Of a stretch of 33,246 nt of DNA, positions 7,223 through 14,405 are shown one piece after another. Below the pieces are notes generated by a model. That model searched no databases. It had not been told where the DNA came from and saw only the letters and a list, made by a program, of their open reading frames with translations. Position 1 is the stretch's first letter. Every line of letters begins with the position of its first letter. The position numbers and the translations under genes are program-made. This stretch comes from Pediococcus claussenii ATCC BAA-344 (GTDB lineage: Bacteria; Bacillota; Bacilli; Lactobacillales; Lactobacillaceae). The stretch spans positions 1-33,246 of the forward strand of contig NC_017019.1 of NCBI RefSeq assembly GCF_000237995.1, in the 5' to 3' direction.

Positions 7223-7999
7223 TCAATGTGATTGATGCTGGTAGGTCATAAATGACACGTTGCTTTGGTGACTGCGGGTCACCATTTGGGCATGAATCTG
7301 ATCGTGGAGTTTTTGTTGGCGTTGTTTACGCGGAAGTGACTTGTCCGGCATAAACGGACCGTCGAAGTATACCACCTGCTTGGGTCGGCTCAACAGTCGG
7401 CCTTTTTGATATGTAATCGTCATGCTGTAGCTGGGCAGGTCGGCAGCGACTGGATAATGGAATGCGCCAACTGGAAACGGACGAATCTTGGTGTAATACG
7501 GCCAAACATGGGCTTCGGGATAGATAAACACTCGTTGATGCTGGTCCAATCGAGCATTCATCGCCCGCTGGAATTGGATCATTTGTGATAATTTCGCGGG
7601 TAGGACCAACGCACCACCCATCGTCAAGAGACGACCGACGATTGGAATACCAAGGTTGGCAGGTTCCGCAATCGGATACGCCCGCCGGGGTATTGCGACC
7701 AGCATCGGTAAAAGTGCATCCCCCAGCGGCTGGGTATGGTTGGCATAAATGAAGGCGCCCCGTTTGCCTTGGGTGCGCAGACACCGTTTGTTTCGAAAAG
7801 ACGTCCGCAAATACAGCCGACAATAAACGAAGCTGACAACAACCGCCACCCAGTAGACGACCGTCGCCGTTACGCGGTAAAACCAATTTTGATGCAGCCA
7901 AATGTAGCCCTCAGGAATGGTGGCATTTTGATTTTTGGTAAAGACCACGTCATCATCAAAATCATGATACGTAAACACTTTTGATGTCCGTTTAGTCAT
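7223..7999 (-). CDS. PlsC-like acyltransferase (B), membrane-anchored
   Basis: 258 residues. A hydrophobic segment (about residues 40-60, VTATVVYWVAVVVSFVY) anchors the protein. The acyltransferase block is NHTQPLGD, with five residues between His and Asp instead of the usual four, so the family's HX4D spacing is altered. YPEAHVWPYYTKIRPFP matches the later acceptor-binding block. I chose ATG 7999 because AAAGGATG gives proper spacing; the frame extends to 8011, but that codon overlaps the ribosome binding site. First gene of the plsC-GT8-plsC operon, divergent from horA. The altered spacing may change substrate or activity. Confidence 0.72.
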   Translation of the reverse strand: MTKRTSKVFTYHDFDDDVVFTKNQNATIPEGYIWLHQNWFYRVTATVVYWVAVVVSFVYCRLYLRTSFRNKRCLRTQGKRGAFIYANHTQPLGDALLPMLVAIPRRAYPIAEPANLGIPIVGRLLTMGGALVLPAKLSQMIQFQRAMNARLDQHQRVFIYPEAHVWPYYTKIRPFPVGAFHYPVAADLPSYSMTITYQKGRLLSRPKQVVYFDGPFMPDKSLPRKQRQQKLHDQIHAQMVTRSHQSNVSFMTYQHQSH

Positions 8000-8047
8000 T
8001 ACCAATGTCATCCTTTCTTCCGAGAAGTTAAAATCATGAACAGAACC

Positions 8048-8057
8048 ATTCTACCAC
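8048..8057 (-). promoter_or_regulatory. Extended -10 promoter of the plsC-GT8 operon
   Basis: On the minus strand, TGGTAGAAT gives a TG-extended -10 (TAGAAT at 8053-8048). No good -35 is visible. It lies about 50 bp upstream of the first gene. Confidence 0.35.
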
Positions 8058-8088
8058 AAATATGACATTATTTTATCATACGGGACGT

Positions 8089-8115
8089 TTAAAAAGGGCA
8101 ATTCACTAAAAATCG
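8089..8115. terminator. Hairpin between the divergent operon and horA
   Basis: AAAGGGC-ATT and AAT-GCCCTTT arms around a 7-9 nt loop, with A- and T-rich edges. It could be a bidirectional terminator left from an older arrangement, or an operator between two divergent promoters. Confidence 0.5.
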
Positions 8116-8150
8116 CCCTTTAAATGATGAAATTGGTGTAAAATTAAGGC

Positions 8151-8179
8151 TTGCTATGCTAGGATATTTGGGATAACAA
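8151..8179 (+). promoter_or_regulatory. Possible horA promoter
   Basis: TTGCTA (8151-8156), a 17-bp spacer and TAACAA (8174-8179). A near-dyad GATGT-ATAC-ACATC (8182-8195) overlaps the expected start and could be an operator. Confidence 0.4.
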
Positions 8180-8222
8180 TGGATGTATACACATCATTAG
8201 AAGGATTTAGGGGATAATTTTG

Positions 8223-9974
8223 ATGCAAGCTCAGTCCAAGAACAATACCAAGTTTAACTTTAAAACATTTATGGGCCTAATCAACCGAATTCACCCCCGT
8301 TACTGGCAACTGCTGCTTGGCTTTTTTCTAGGAGTTGTCGCAACGGCGATGCAATTGATGGTTCCCGGCATCGCCAAGGGGATCATCAACTCAATCGGTC
8401 ATTCAATGGATGTCGGCCTAATCGTTGCCGTCATTTTACTATTCGTTTTCAGTACCATTATTGGAGCCTTTTCCGGCAGTATTTTAGGCTTCTTCGGTGA
8501 AGACGTCGTCTATAAGCTGCGAACAACACTTTGGGATAAAATCTTAACCCTGCCGGTGGGTTATTTTGACCAAACCAAATCTGGCGAAATAACGTCCAGG
8601 TTGGTCAATGATTCCACACAGGTCAAGGAACTGTTGGCCAATTCGGTTCCCAAAACCGCAACTTCGATTCTGCAACTGGTTGGCGCATTGGTCTTAATGC
8701 TCATCATGGACTGGCGGATGGCTATCATTATGTTTATCGCCGTTCCGCTCGTCTTGATCTGCCTGCTGCCAATTGTCCGCCAATCCCACAAAGTTGCCAG
8801 AGCGAGACAGGACGCACTGGCAGATCTCAATGGTAAAGCCGGTGAAATGCTGGGCGAAGTCCGTCTAGTCAAATCGTCTACCGCAGAAAACTTAGAACGA
8901 ACAGCCGGCGATAAACGGATGTATCGCCTTTATCGCATCGGGTTAAAAGAAGCGATCTATGATTCAATTGCCGGACCTGTAATGGGCATGGTCATGATGG
9001 CCATGGTCCTGGGAATTCTGGGCTATGGTGCGATCCGGGTTCGGGAAGGTGCCATTGATATTGGGACCTTATTTTCATTTCTGATGTACCTGGTTCAAAT
9101 GATTAGTCCATTTGCGGTTCTCGGCCAATTCATGTCTGATGTTGCCAAGGCAAGTGGCTCAACCACTCGAATCCAGGCATTATTGCAAACTCATGAAGAA
9201 GATCGTCTGACTGGAACGGATTTGGATATTGGCGATCAAACACTTCAGATGAACCACGTCAGTTTTTCTTATGATCAGCATCACCCCATTTTATCCGACG
9301 TGTCGTTTACGGCAGAACCCAATTCGGTCATTGCCTTTGCCGGACCATCCGGCGGTGGCAAATCAACCATTTTCAGCTTAATTGAACGTTTTTATGAACC
9401 TAACGAGGGCAGCATCACGATTGGCAATACCAATATTACTGATATTCAACTTGCCGATTGGCGCCAGCAAATCGGCCTGGTCGGCCAAGACGCTGCGATC
9501 ATGTCTGGAACGATTCGTTACAATTTAACCTATGGTTTGCCGGGGCATTTTTCCGATGAACAGCTTTGGCATGTCTTGGAAATGGCTTACGCAACGCAAT
9601 TTGTCCAGAAGATGCCTCGGGGCTTGGACACGGAAGTCGGTGAGCGTGGAGTCAAGGTATCGGGGGGCCAACGCCAACGATTGGCGATTGCCCGGGCCTT
9701 CCTGCGTAATCCAAAAATCTTAATGTTGGATGAAGCAACGGCGAGCCTGGATTCCGAGTCCGAAATGATGGTCCAAAAAGCGCTGGACCAGTTGATGGCC
9801 AATCGAACAACATTGGTGATCGCCCACAGGCTAAGCACAATTACCAACGCCGACGAAATTTATTTCATAGAAAACGGCAGGGTAACGGGCCAGGGAACCC
9901 ACCAACAGTTAGTGAAAACGACTCCTTTGTATAGGGAGTATGTGAAAAATCAGAGCGCGACGAGCAACGGGTGA
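8223..9974 (+). CDS. horA: LmrA-type ABC multidrug exporter, probably HorA
   Basis: 583 residues: a half transporter with an N-terminal membrane domain (about six helices, residues 28-300) and a C-terminal ATPase. Walker A is GPSGGGKST (about 374-382), the signature VSGGQRQRLAIARAF (478-492) and Walker B ILMLDEATASLD (498-509), with a later AHRLST H-loop. It acts as a dimer exporting amphipathic drugs. Its length equals that of HorA, the plasmid-borne LmrA homologue that exports hop bitter acids in beer-spoiling lactobacilli, and the setting fits. The symbol rests on length, family and context, not on a search. I chose ATG 8223, spaced from GGGGA, over the TTG at 8220. It is divergent from the acyltransferase operon. 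Confidence 0.75.
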   Translation: MQAQSKNNTKFNFKTFMGLINRIHPRYWQLLLGFFLGVVATAMQLMVPGIAKGIINSIGHSMDVGLIVAVILLFVFSTIIGAFSGSILGFFGEDVVYKLRTTLWDKILTLPVGYFDQTKSGEITSRLVNDSTQVKELLANSVPKTATSILQLVGALVLMLIMDWRMAIIMFIAVPLVLICLLPIVRQSHKVARARQDALADLNGKAGEMLGEVRLVKSSTAENLERTAGDKRMYRLYRIGLKEAIYDSIAGPVMGMVMMAMVLGILGYGAIRVREGAIDIGTLFSFLMYLVQMISPFAVLGQFMSDVAKASGSTTRIQALLQTHEEDRLTGTDLDIGDQTLQMNHVSFSYDQHHPILSDVSFTAEPNSVIAFAGPSGGGKSTIFSLIERFYEPNEGSITIGNTNITDIQLADWRQQIGLVGQDAAIMSGTIRYNLTYGLPGHFSDEQLWHVLEMAYATQFVQKMPRGLDTEVGERGVKVSGGQRQRLAIARAFLRNPKILMLDEATASLDSESEMMVQKALDQLMANRTTLVIAHRLSTITNADEIYFIENGRVTGQGTHQQLVKTTPLYREYVKNQSATSNG

Positions 9975-10050
9975 GGCGGTTTCTAAGGGTACTTTGATTG
10001 AAGTCCCTGGGTTTGGGACTTTAATTAAAGTGCACTTAGAAGTTAGCCTC
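9973..10050 (+). terminator. Long imperfect hairpin at the end of horA
   Basis: Arms 9981-10007 and 10015-10041 pair over most of 27 bp, extended by GAGGC (9973-9977) with GCCTC (10046-10050). It starts at the horA stop codon. There is no T-run after it, so it may stabilise the mRNA 3' end or be a relic of a small inverted-repeat element rather than a classic terminator. Confidence 0.5.
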
Positions 10051-10163
10051 AGTTGCGTCGGAGCGTATTTTAAAGGCCGGAGGGATCTCAAAATCCCCTA
10101 ACCCCACCAACCAATCGATAATTCTTCCACTTCCTGCACACCAATCCAATCAAGACAAAATAT

Positions 10164-10203
10164 AAAAAGAGCCAATCATTCCAAAAACAGGAATAATCAG
10201 CTC
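10164..10203 (-). terminator. Terminator after the second GT8 gene
   Basis: On the minus strand, GAGCTGATTATTCC pairs with GGAATGATTGGCTC (with G-U pairs) around a short T-rich loop and is followed by five T. Confidence 0.7.
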
Positions 10204-10245
10204 GTTCATTAAGATTCTAAGAGCAACACATCTCGCATCGCACCC

Positions 10246-11124
10246 TCACTCAGTTTTCAATTCCCCTTCAGCATCCAATTCAGCCATAATCTCCTGATAC
10301 TCGGCTAAAATATCATCATATTCATGCAAATGAAGTTGCTGGTGAACTTTATCAACTTCCCAAGGCTTGACCGAAACCGTGTGGACGATCGGCCATAATT
10401 TCCAGCGGGTGGAGAAATGCTGAAAAACGGTGTCAGATTGAACATCCTGCTGCTCATTGTATTTTTCAGGGGCAAAAGCCTTGTGCTTGGCCAGCTTATT
10501 CATCGCGGACTGGTCCGGCATAATCATCGGCCATTTTCGGCAGCATTCCCGGCAGCGGGCCAGTAATTTGTCTTGTCGGATCATATCCAGGTTCATCAGG
10601 AGCATCCCCGAGTTAATGTAATCAAATGCTCTCTGTTGATGATGGAAGAACCAACGACCGTAATGATCCAATACGCCAACAAAATCAGTTCCTGCCAGTG
10701 ATTGATGATAAAAATCTTCAAACGGCCGGCGACACACAACGTCAGCGTCCAAATACAGAATCCGATCGGAAAATTGCGGCACCAAATCACTATACAGCCG
10801 CAACATACTATAGGGCGTGAATAACGTGTTGATGTTCGCCTTGGGCAAATCCGCCTCAAACTGAGTGGTAATGTCAATTTTGGTAACGCCACTATCGACA
10901 TTTTCCCGCTTGACCAGTTGAGTCAGAAAGGCTGCGTGATCGTCAGTCAGCGCTTGAAATTGCTGATGACGATTATACAATTGTCCAGTTAAAATGTAGA
11001 TGTTGAGTGGTTCTTGCGCGTGTTTTGTCAGTGAGAGGATTGAAATAATCAACCCCGAAAACATGTGGTCATCTCCACAGTATAAAATATCCAAACCGCA
11101 TTCATCCCCCAATTCGTGTCTCAT
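10246..11124 (-). CDS. Family 8 glycosyltransferase (B)
   Basis: 292 residues from ATG 11124. The GT8 marks are LDILYCGDDHMFSGLIIS near the N-terminus, the DxD in ILYLDADVVCRRP (about 123-134), YINSGMLLMNLDM and MPDQSAMN. It is only distantly similar to the GT8 protein at 6255, so it is a different enzyme and not a recent duplicate. The frame also allows TTG at 11127, and no strong ribosome binding site is visible for either. It is monocistronic, convergent with horA, and ends at its own terminator. It may add a further sugar to the product of the neighbouring operon; this is inferred from location. Confidence 0.78.
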   Translation of the reverse strand: MRHELGDECGLDILYCGDDHMFSGLIISILSLTKHAQEPLNIYILTGQLYNRHQQFQALTDDHAAFLTQLVKRENVDSGVTKIDITTQFEADLPKANINTLFTPYSMLRLYSDLVPQFSDRILYLDADVVCRRPFEDFYHQSLAGTDFVGVLDHYGRWFFHHQQRAFDYINSGMLLMNLDMIRQDKLLARCRECCRKWPMIMPDQSAMNKLAKHKAFAPEKYNEQQDVQSDTVFQHFSTRWKLWPIVHTVSVKPWEVDKVHQQLHLHEYDDILAEYQEIMAELDAEGELKTE

Positions 11125-11189
11125 CAATCAAAGTGTGTCATATTTCCAGAGAAATGGCAACCAATGACCTTGGAAATCCCCCACAATTC

Positions 11190-11243
11190 AAAAAGAGCAC
11201 CCAGCCGACGCAGCAATGTGTGTCAAAAGGCTGAGTGCTTTTA
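11190..11243 (-). terminator. Terminator after codA
   Basis: On the minus strand, AGCACTCAGCC pairs with GGCTGGGTGCT and is followed by a T-rich run. It lies just after the original codA stop (11246-11248), supporting the view that the gene once extended that far. Confidence 0.75.
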
Positions 11244-11245
11244 AA

Positions 11246-12484
11246 TTAATCTTCGAAATAGTTTTTGACTTGTTTGGGCTCAGTTTGAACCAGAATCTTA
11301 CCATTATGAATGGAGTAAAGAATTTCTGAGCGTTCATTTAAGGCGCTGTAGAAATTGTCATTATTCATAATGATACAATTAGCCGGTTTACCGACCTAGA
11401 TCCCGTAGTGGCCAGTGATATGCATCGCCTTGGCACCGTTGGTCGTAATAAACTGATAGGAATTCATAATATCGTCGTACCCCATCAAATGGCCAACGTG
11501 AATCCCCATTTCAACCGGGTCGAGCATGTTACCATTGCCCATGGGATACCAAGGATCCTTGATGTCATCTTCACCAAAGGCAACGTTGATGCCATCCTCG
11601 GATAATTCTTTAACCCGAGTCATCCCCCGGCGCTTTGGATAGGTATCGAAGCGACCGCCAAGGTTGGTATTCACTAACGGATTGGCAATGAAATTGATGT
11701 GAGACATTTTCAGGAGTCTAAACAACTTGTAAGTATAGGCGTCGTTGTACGAACCCATAGCAGTGGTGTGACTGGCGGTAACCTTGTCGCCCATGCCGCT
11801 TTCAAGTGCCAAGGTGGCCAAAACTTCCAGATTCCGTGAAGCCGGGTCATCAATTTCGTCACAGTGAACGTCGACCAGTTTGCCCTTGCTTTCGGCAACT
11901 TTCATCAAGAATTTGAGTGACTCAACGCCGTAGTCGCGGGTAAATTCAAAGTGGGGAATCCCGCCAATCACGTCGGCTCCCATGTCGGCAGCGGCAATCA
12001 TCAATTCCTTGCCATTTGGGTAGGATAAAATGCCTTCTTGGGGAAAGGCCACCAGCTGGAGTTCCACTTGATCGGCAACCTCGTCACGGACCTCAATTAA
12101 AGCCTTTAAAGCCGTCAAATCGGGATCGGTCACATCAACATGGCTGCGGACAAATTGAATCCCGTTGGCAACCTGAATCTTAAGGGCCTTTTTTGCCCGC
12201 GTCTTGACATCATCAATCGTCAGCTTTTTCTTTCGCTCACTCCAAATTCGAATGCCATCAAATAAGGTGCCGGATTGATTCCATTCAGGATCACCGGCCG
12301 TTTGGGTCGCATCCAAATGAACATGGGGATCCACAAAAGGCGGCAACAATAGTTTATCGGTGGCGTCAATCACCTGCTCACCGTCGCTGGGTTGAATTGA
12401 GGCGGCAATTTTGACGAACTTGCCATCCTCAATTTTGACATCCCTGGTTTCTTCAGCGTTTTTAGCACTATTACTTAAGAGATT
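11246..12484 (-). pseudogene. codA: Decayed cytosine deaminase gene
   Basis: Cytosine deaminase (cytosine to uracil, pyrimidine salvage) is recognisable from DPHVHLD (metal ligands), [24 protein letters not shown] and [14 protein letters not shown]. Two lesions are visible. An in-frame TAG at 11396-11398 follows HYGI, yet the frame continues for 49 codons of clearly homologous tail (VGKPANCIIMNNDN and beyond) to TAA at 11246. At the 5' end the frame reads back through [18 protein letters not shown] to a stop at 12485, with no usable ATG, where it abuts a truncated recombinase gene. The total open length, about 412 codons, is near the normal family size, so only the first few residues and the native promoter are missing. 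The product is probably inactive. Confidence 0.85.
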
Positions 12485-12717
12485 TTAGACAGCTTCTTAG
12501 TCAAATCATGGTTGTTTCTGCCTAAGCGATCTAATTCAGTGACCATTACAATATCACCTTCACGAATATAGGCCAGCATTTTTTGCAGTTCTGGCCGATT
12601 AGTGTTAGCCCCACTTAATTTATCCGTAAATAATTTATCAACGTCTTTTAAAGCCGCTAACTGTCGATCTAAATGTTGCTCCTTGGAACTCACACGCGCA
12701 TAACCGATTTTAGCCAT
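12475..12717 (-). pseudogene. Serine recombinase gene truncated at its 3' end
   Basis: 80 residues: AKIGYARVSSKEQHLDRQLAALK and VMVTELDRLGRNNHDLTKK match the first half of the resolvase catalytic domain, then the frame stops at KLSKIS. The remaining hundred or so residues, including the helix-turn-helix, are absent. The break coincides with the missing 5' end of codA. ATG 12717 is preferred; a TTG two codons earlier also exists. A res-like element lies just upstream. It marks a recombination or deletion junction that bounds the horA island. Confidence 0.8.
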
Positions 12718-12781
12718 TTCCAATTCTCATTTTGGACAGTTCTAATGAACACTTGTAATTCCTAGTATAGCACAGAAATAG

Positions 12782-12816
12782 AAAAGGCCACTAGGGTATA
12801 CCCTATTGGCCGCTTT
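12782..12816. terminator. Bidirectional terminator
   Basis: GGCC-ACTAGGGTA and TACCCTATT-GGCC arms with an A-run before and a CTTTT run after. It separates the unknown gene at 12835 from the truncated recombinase. Confidence 0.65.
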
Positions 12817-12834
12817 TGAGTTTAAACTTTGTCT

Positions 12835-13833
12835 TCATCTAATTAATTGTCTTGTTTTTAAAAGCCATGATTCATCATTCTTAAAAATCATAAACAGTTT
12901 TGAGCTATCCAATAATACTTGATAACCATCATCAACTTTATCAACTTTAATATCGCTAGTTTCAATTTTTAAATCATTATTAGATATTACACTTGAAATG
13001 CAGTTCTTTATTTTTGAGGCAATCTGATCTTCGCAAGATTTGTTAAGTGTTTTACTAATATTTGAGTGAACTACTCCATACAGTAGGCCTTTAACATATG
13101 GGTTTTCGAAAACAGTATCTGCCAAAATGGATTCTTCGTTGTCTTCTAATATGAAATACAAACTATATAAATGTAAATATATATAATTTAAATATTGCCC
13201 AAGAACTATTAGGTTAATTACGCTAGGGGATTCCTTATCGTAAGTGAAGTCAATTGGTAAATTATATTTACCACTGACATCAGTTGTATATCTAAACTCA
13301 TCACTTTTTGGACTTAGCTTATCAATGGACTCTATAATATCAAAAAATCTTTCCTGTAAAATATTGAGATCATTTTCGTCTAATAACTTTTTAAATGAAT
13401 TGCTCAATTCAGTCAAACAATGGCTCTCTTTATTACCAATATTAAATTTACTTCCTGTAGCAATTGATACGTTAGTTATCTCGTCTTTTAAACTTAGCTC
13501 TATATAATGCCTGGCAAGAAATAATGCTGGCATTAAAAAAGATTCTGAATCATTGCTCGATCCAGCAATTACAAGCTTAAAAGCTTTAAAATATCCCTCT
13601 TCATACGAGTATTGATAATCATCATACTCCTGGCCAATAGGGGCGTTGTAGTTAGTAGCCTCACTATAGCTTGTAAGAGAACTCTTTGTATCCGATGATT
13701 CCTCAGGAATAGCTGATAAACTTTTTGCAAGATGATTTTTATAATTTTCATCAAAGGGATATTGAAGCTTGTAAGCAAAATCTTCAATATCTTTTTTCCA
13801 ATTATATTTAATCTGTTTTTTCGTGTATTCCAT
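12835..13833 (-). CDS. Protein of unknown function with a HEPN-like helix
   Basis: 332 residues from ATG 13833 (AAGG at proper spacing; the frame also allows 13851). I do not recognise the family. The sequence is acidic, rich in Ser, Asn and Lys, and has no signal peptide or membrane segment. FLMPALFLARHYIELSLKDE (about residues 98-117) resembles the R-H-x-x-E-L-x-L-K helix seen in several uncharacterised HEPN-like proteins, some in defence loci; a classic Rx4-6H nuclease motif is not evident. It is clearly more AT-rich than the horA island and is flanked by a terminator and a toxin-antitoxin locus, consistent with separate acquisition. A phage-defence role is possible but only a guess. Confidence 0.6.
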   Translation of the reverse strand: MEYTKKQIKYNWKKDIEDFAYKLQYPFDENYKNHLAKSLSAIPEESSDTKSSLTSYSEATNYNAPIGQEYDDYQYSYEEGYFKAFKLVIAGSSNDSESFLMPALFLARHYIELSLKDEITNVSIATGSKFNIGNKESHCLTELSNSFKKLLDENDLNILQERFFDIIESIDKLSPKSDEFRYTTDVSGKYNLPIDFTYDKESPSVINLIVLGQYLNYIYLHLYSLYFILEDNEESILADTVFENPYVKGLLYGVVHSNISKTLNKSCEDQIASKIKNCISSVISNNDLKIETSDIKVDKVDDGYQVLLDSSKLFMIFKNDESWLLKTRQLIR

Positions 13834-13933
13834 AGCCAAACCTTCATGCATAAATTTTTTATACTGTCATTATAATCAAACAACATTAAATATAAGCCTA
13901 ATTTTTCCCACTTCATAATCCAGACTTGTTGAC

Positions 13934-13962
13934 TTGGTTGATCTTGATTTTCTATGTATAAT
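13934..13962 (+). promoter_or_regulatory. Toxin promoter, type I TA locus 1
   Basis: TTGGTT (13934-13939), a 17-bp spacer and TATAAT (13957-13962). The second TA locus has the same arrangement (TTGGTC, 17 bp, TATAAT). Confidence 0.65.
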
Positions 13963-14067
13963 TAAAGTTTGTAGAGAAGTTAAGGCGGTGGCTATTTCCT
14001 ATCGAAGGTGGTGCTTATGGTGTTAAACCTTTAAAGCCCATTAATCCTAAAGAAAGGAGTAGCCTAA

Positions 14068-14214
14068 GTGTCCGTGTCGGACGCTTTACAATTAATGCTG
14101 GCTTTCGGTACCTTTACCGTGGCCTTAATTGCATTGAGTGTTGAGCTGATCAAAAGTCAGCAAAAAAATAACCGCCTTAGCTCTGGCAAGCTAGCGGTTA
14201 TTAAATATCGTTAG
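14068..14214 (+). CDS. Small holin-like type I toxin 1
   Basis: 48 residues from GTG 14068, with AAAGGAG at the right distance. The start VSVSDALQLMLAFGTFTVAL matches the Fst/TxpA-like 'putative holin-like toxin' family of lactobacilli: a short leader, one membrane helix (about residues 8-28) and a charged tail. Such peptides insert in the membrane and stop growth unless an antisense RNA blocks their mRNA. The tail (NNRLSSGKLAVIKYR) is longer than the usual 29-35 residues because it reads into the terminator hairpin. The mRNA begins with GGCGGTGGC, whose near complement GCCACCGTC lies at 14220-14228, allowing long-range folding. Confidence 0.75.
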   Translation: MSVSDALQLMLAFGTFTVALIALSVELIKSQQKNNRLSSGKLAVIKYR

Positions 14215-14280
14215 AATCTGCCACCGTCTTAAACGGCTCTACATGGGAAGCCCTGTTCACTCGGGGCTTCCCTTTTTCTG
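14165..14280 (-). ncRNA. Antisense antitoxin RNA 1
   Basis: The minus-strand -10 TATAAT is at 14291-14286 (-35 about TCGAAA). The RNA would start with a perfect hairpin (GGGAAGCCC/GGGCTTCCC), contain GACGGTGGC, and end at a strong hairpin, AATAACCGC/GCGGTTATT, followed by seven T on the minus strand (about 14163-14169). It overlaps the toxin 3' end convergently, the layout of Fst-type antitoxins. Confidence 0.65.
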
Positions 14281-14347
14281 TCTACATTATAGCATGACTA
14301 TAATGGACTTTCGACTATTTTTAATCAGCTTTCTGCCAGTTTTTAGG

Positions 14348-14359
14348 GAACACATGTTT
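14348..14359. promoter_or_regulatory. LexA-like (SOS) box of the umuC operon
   Basis: GAACACATGTTT matches the Gram-positive SOS box GAAC-N4-GTTC at 11 of 12 positions. It lies 47 bp before umuC, just upstream of the -10-like TACAAT (14371-14376). It predicts induction by DNA damage. Confidence 0.6.
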
Positions 14360-14405
14360 GCTTTATATGCTACAATACAGGTAAAAGCTAACGGAAGTGA
14401 TCTAA

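Noticed and set aside
11396-12373. codA as an intact 325-residue gene
   Set aside because: The homologous reading frame continues past the stop and before the supposed GTG start, so this is a fragment of a decayed gene.
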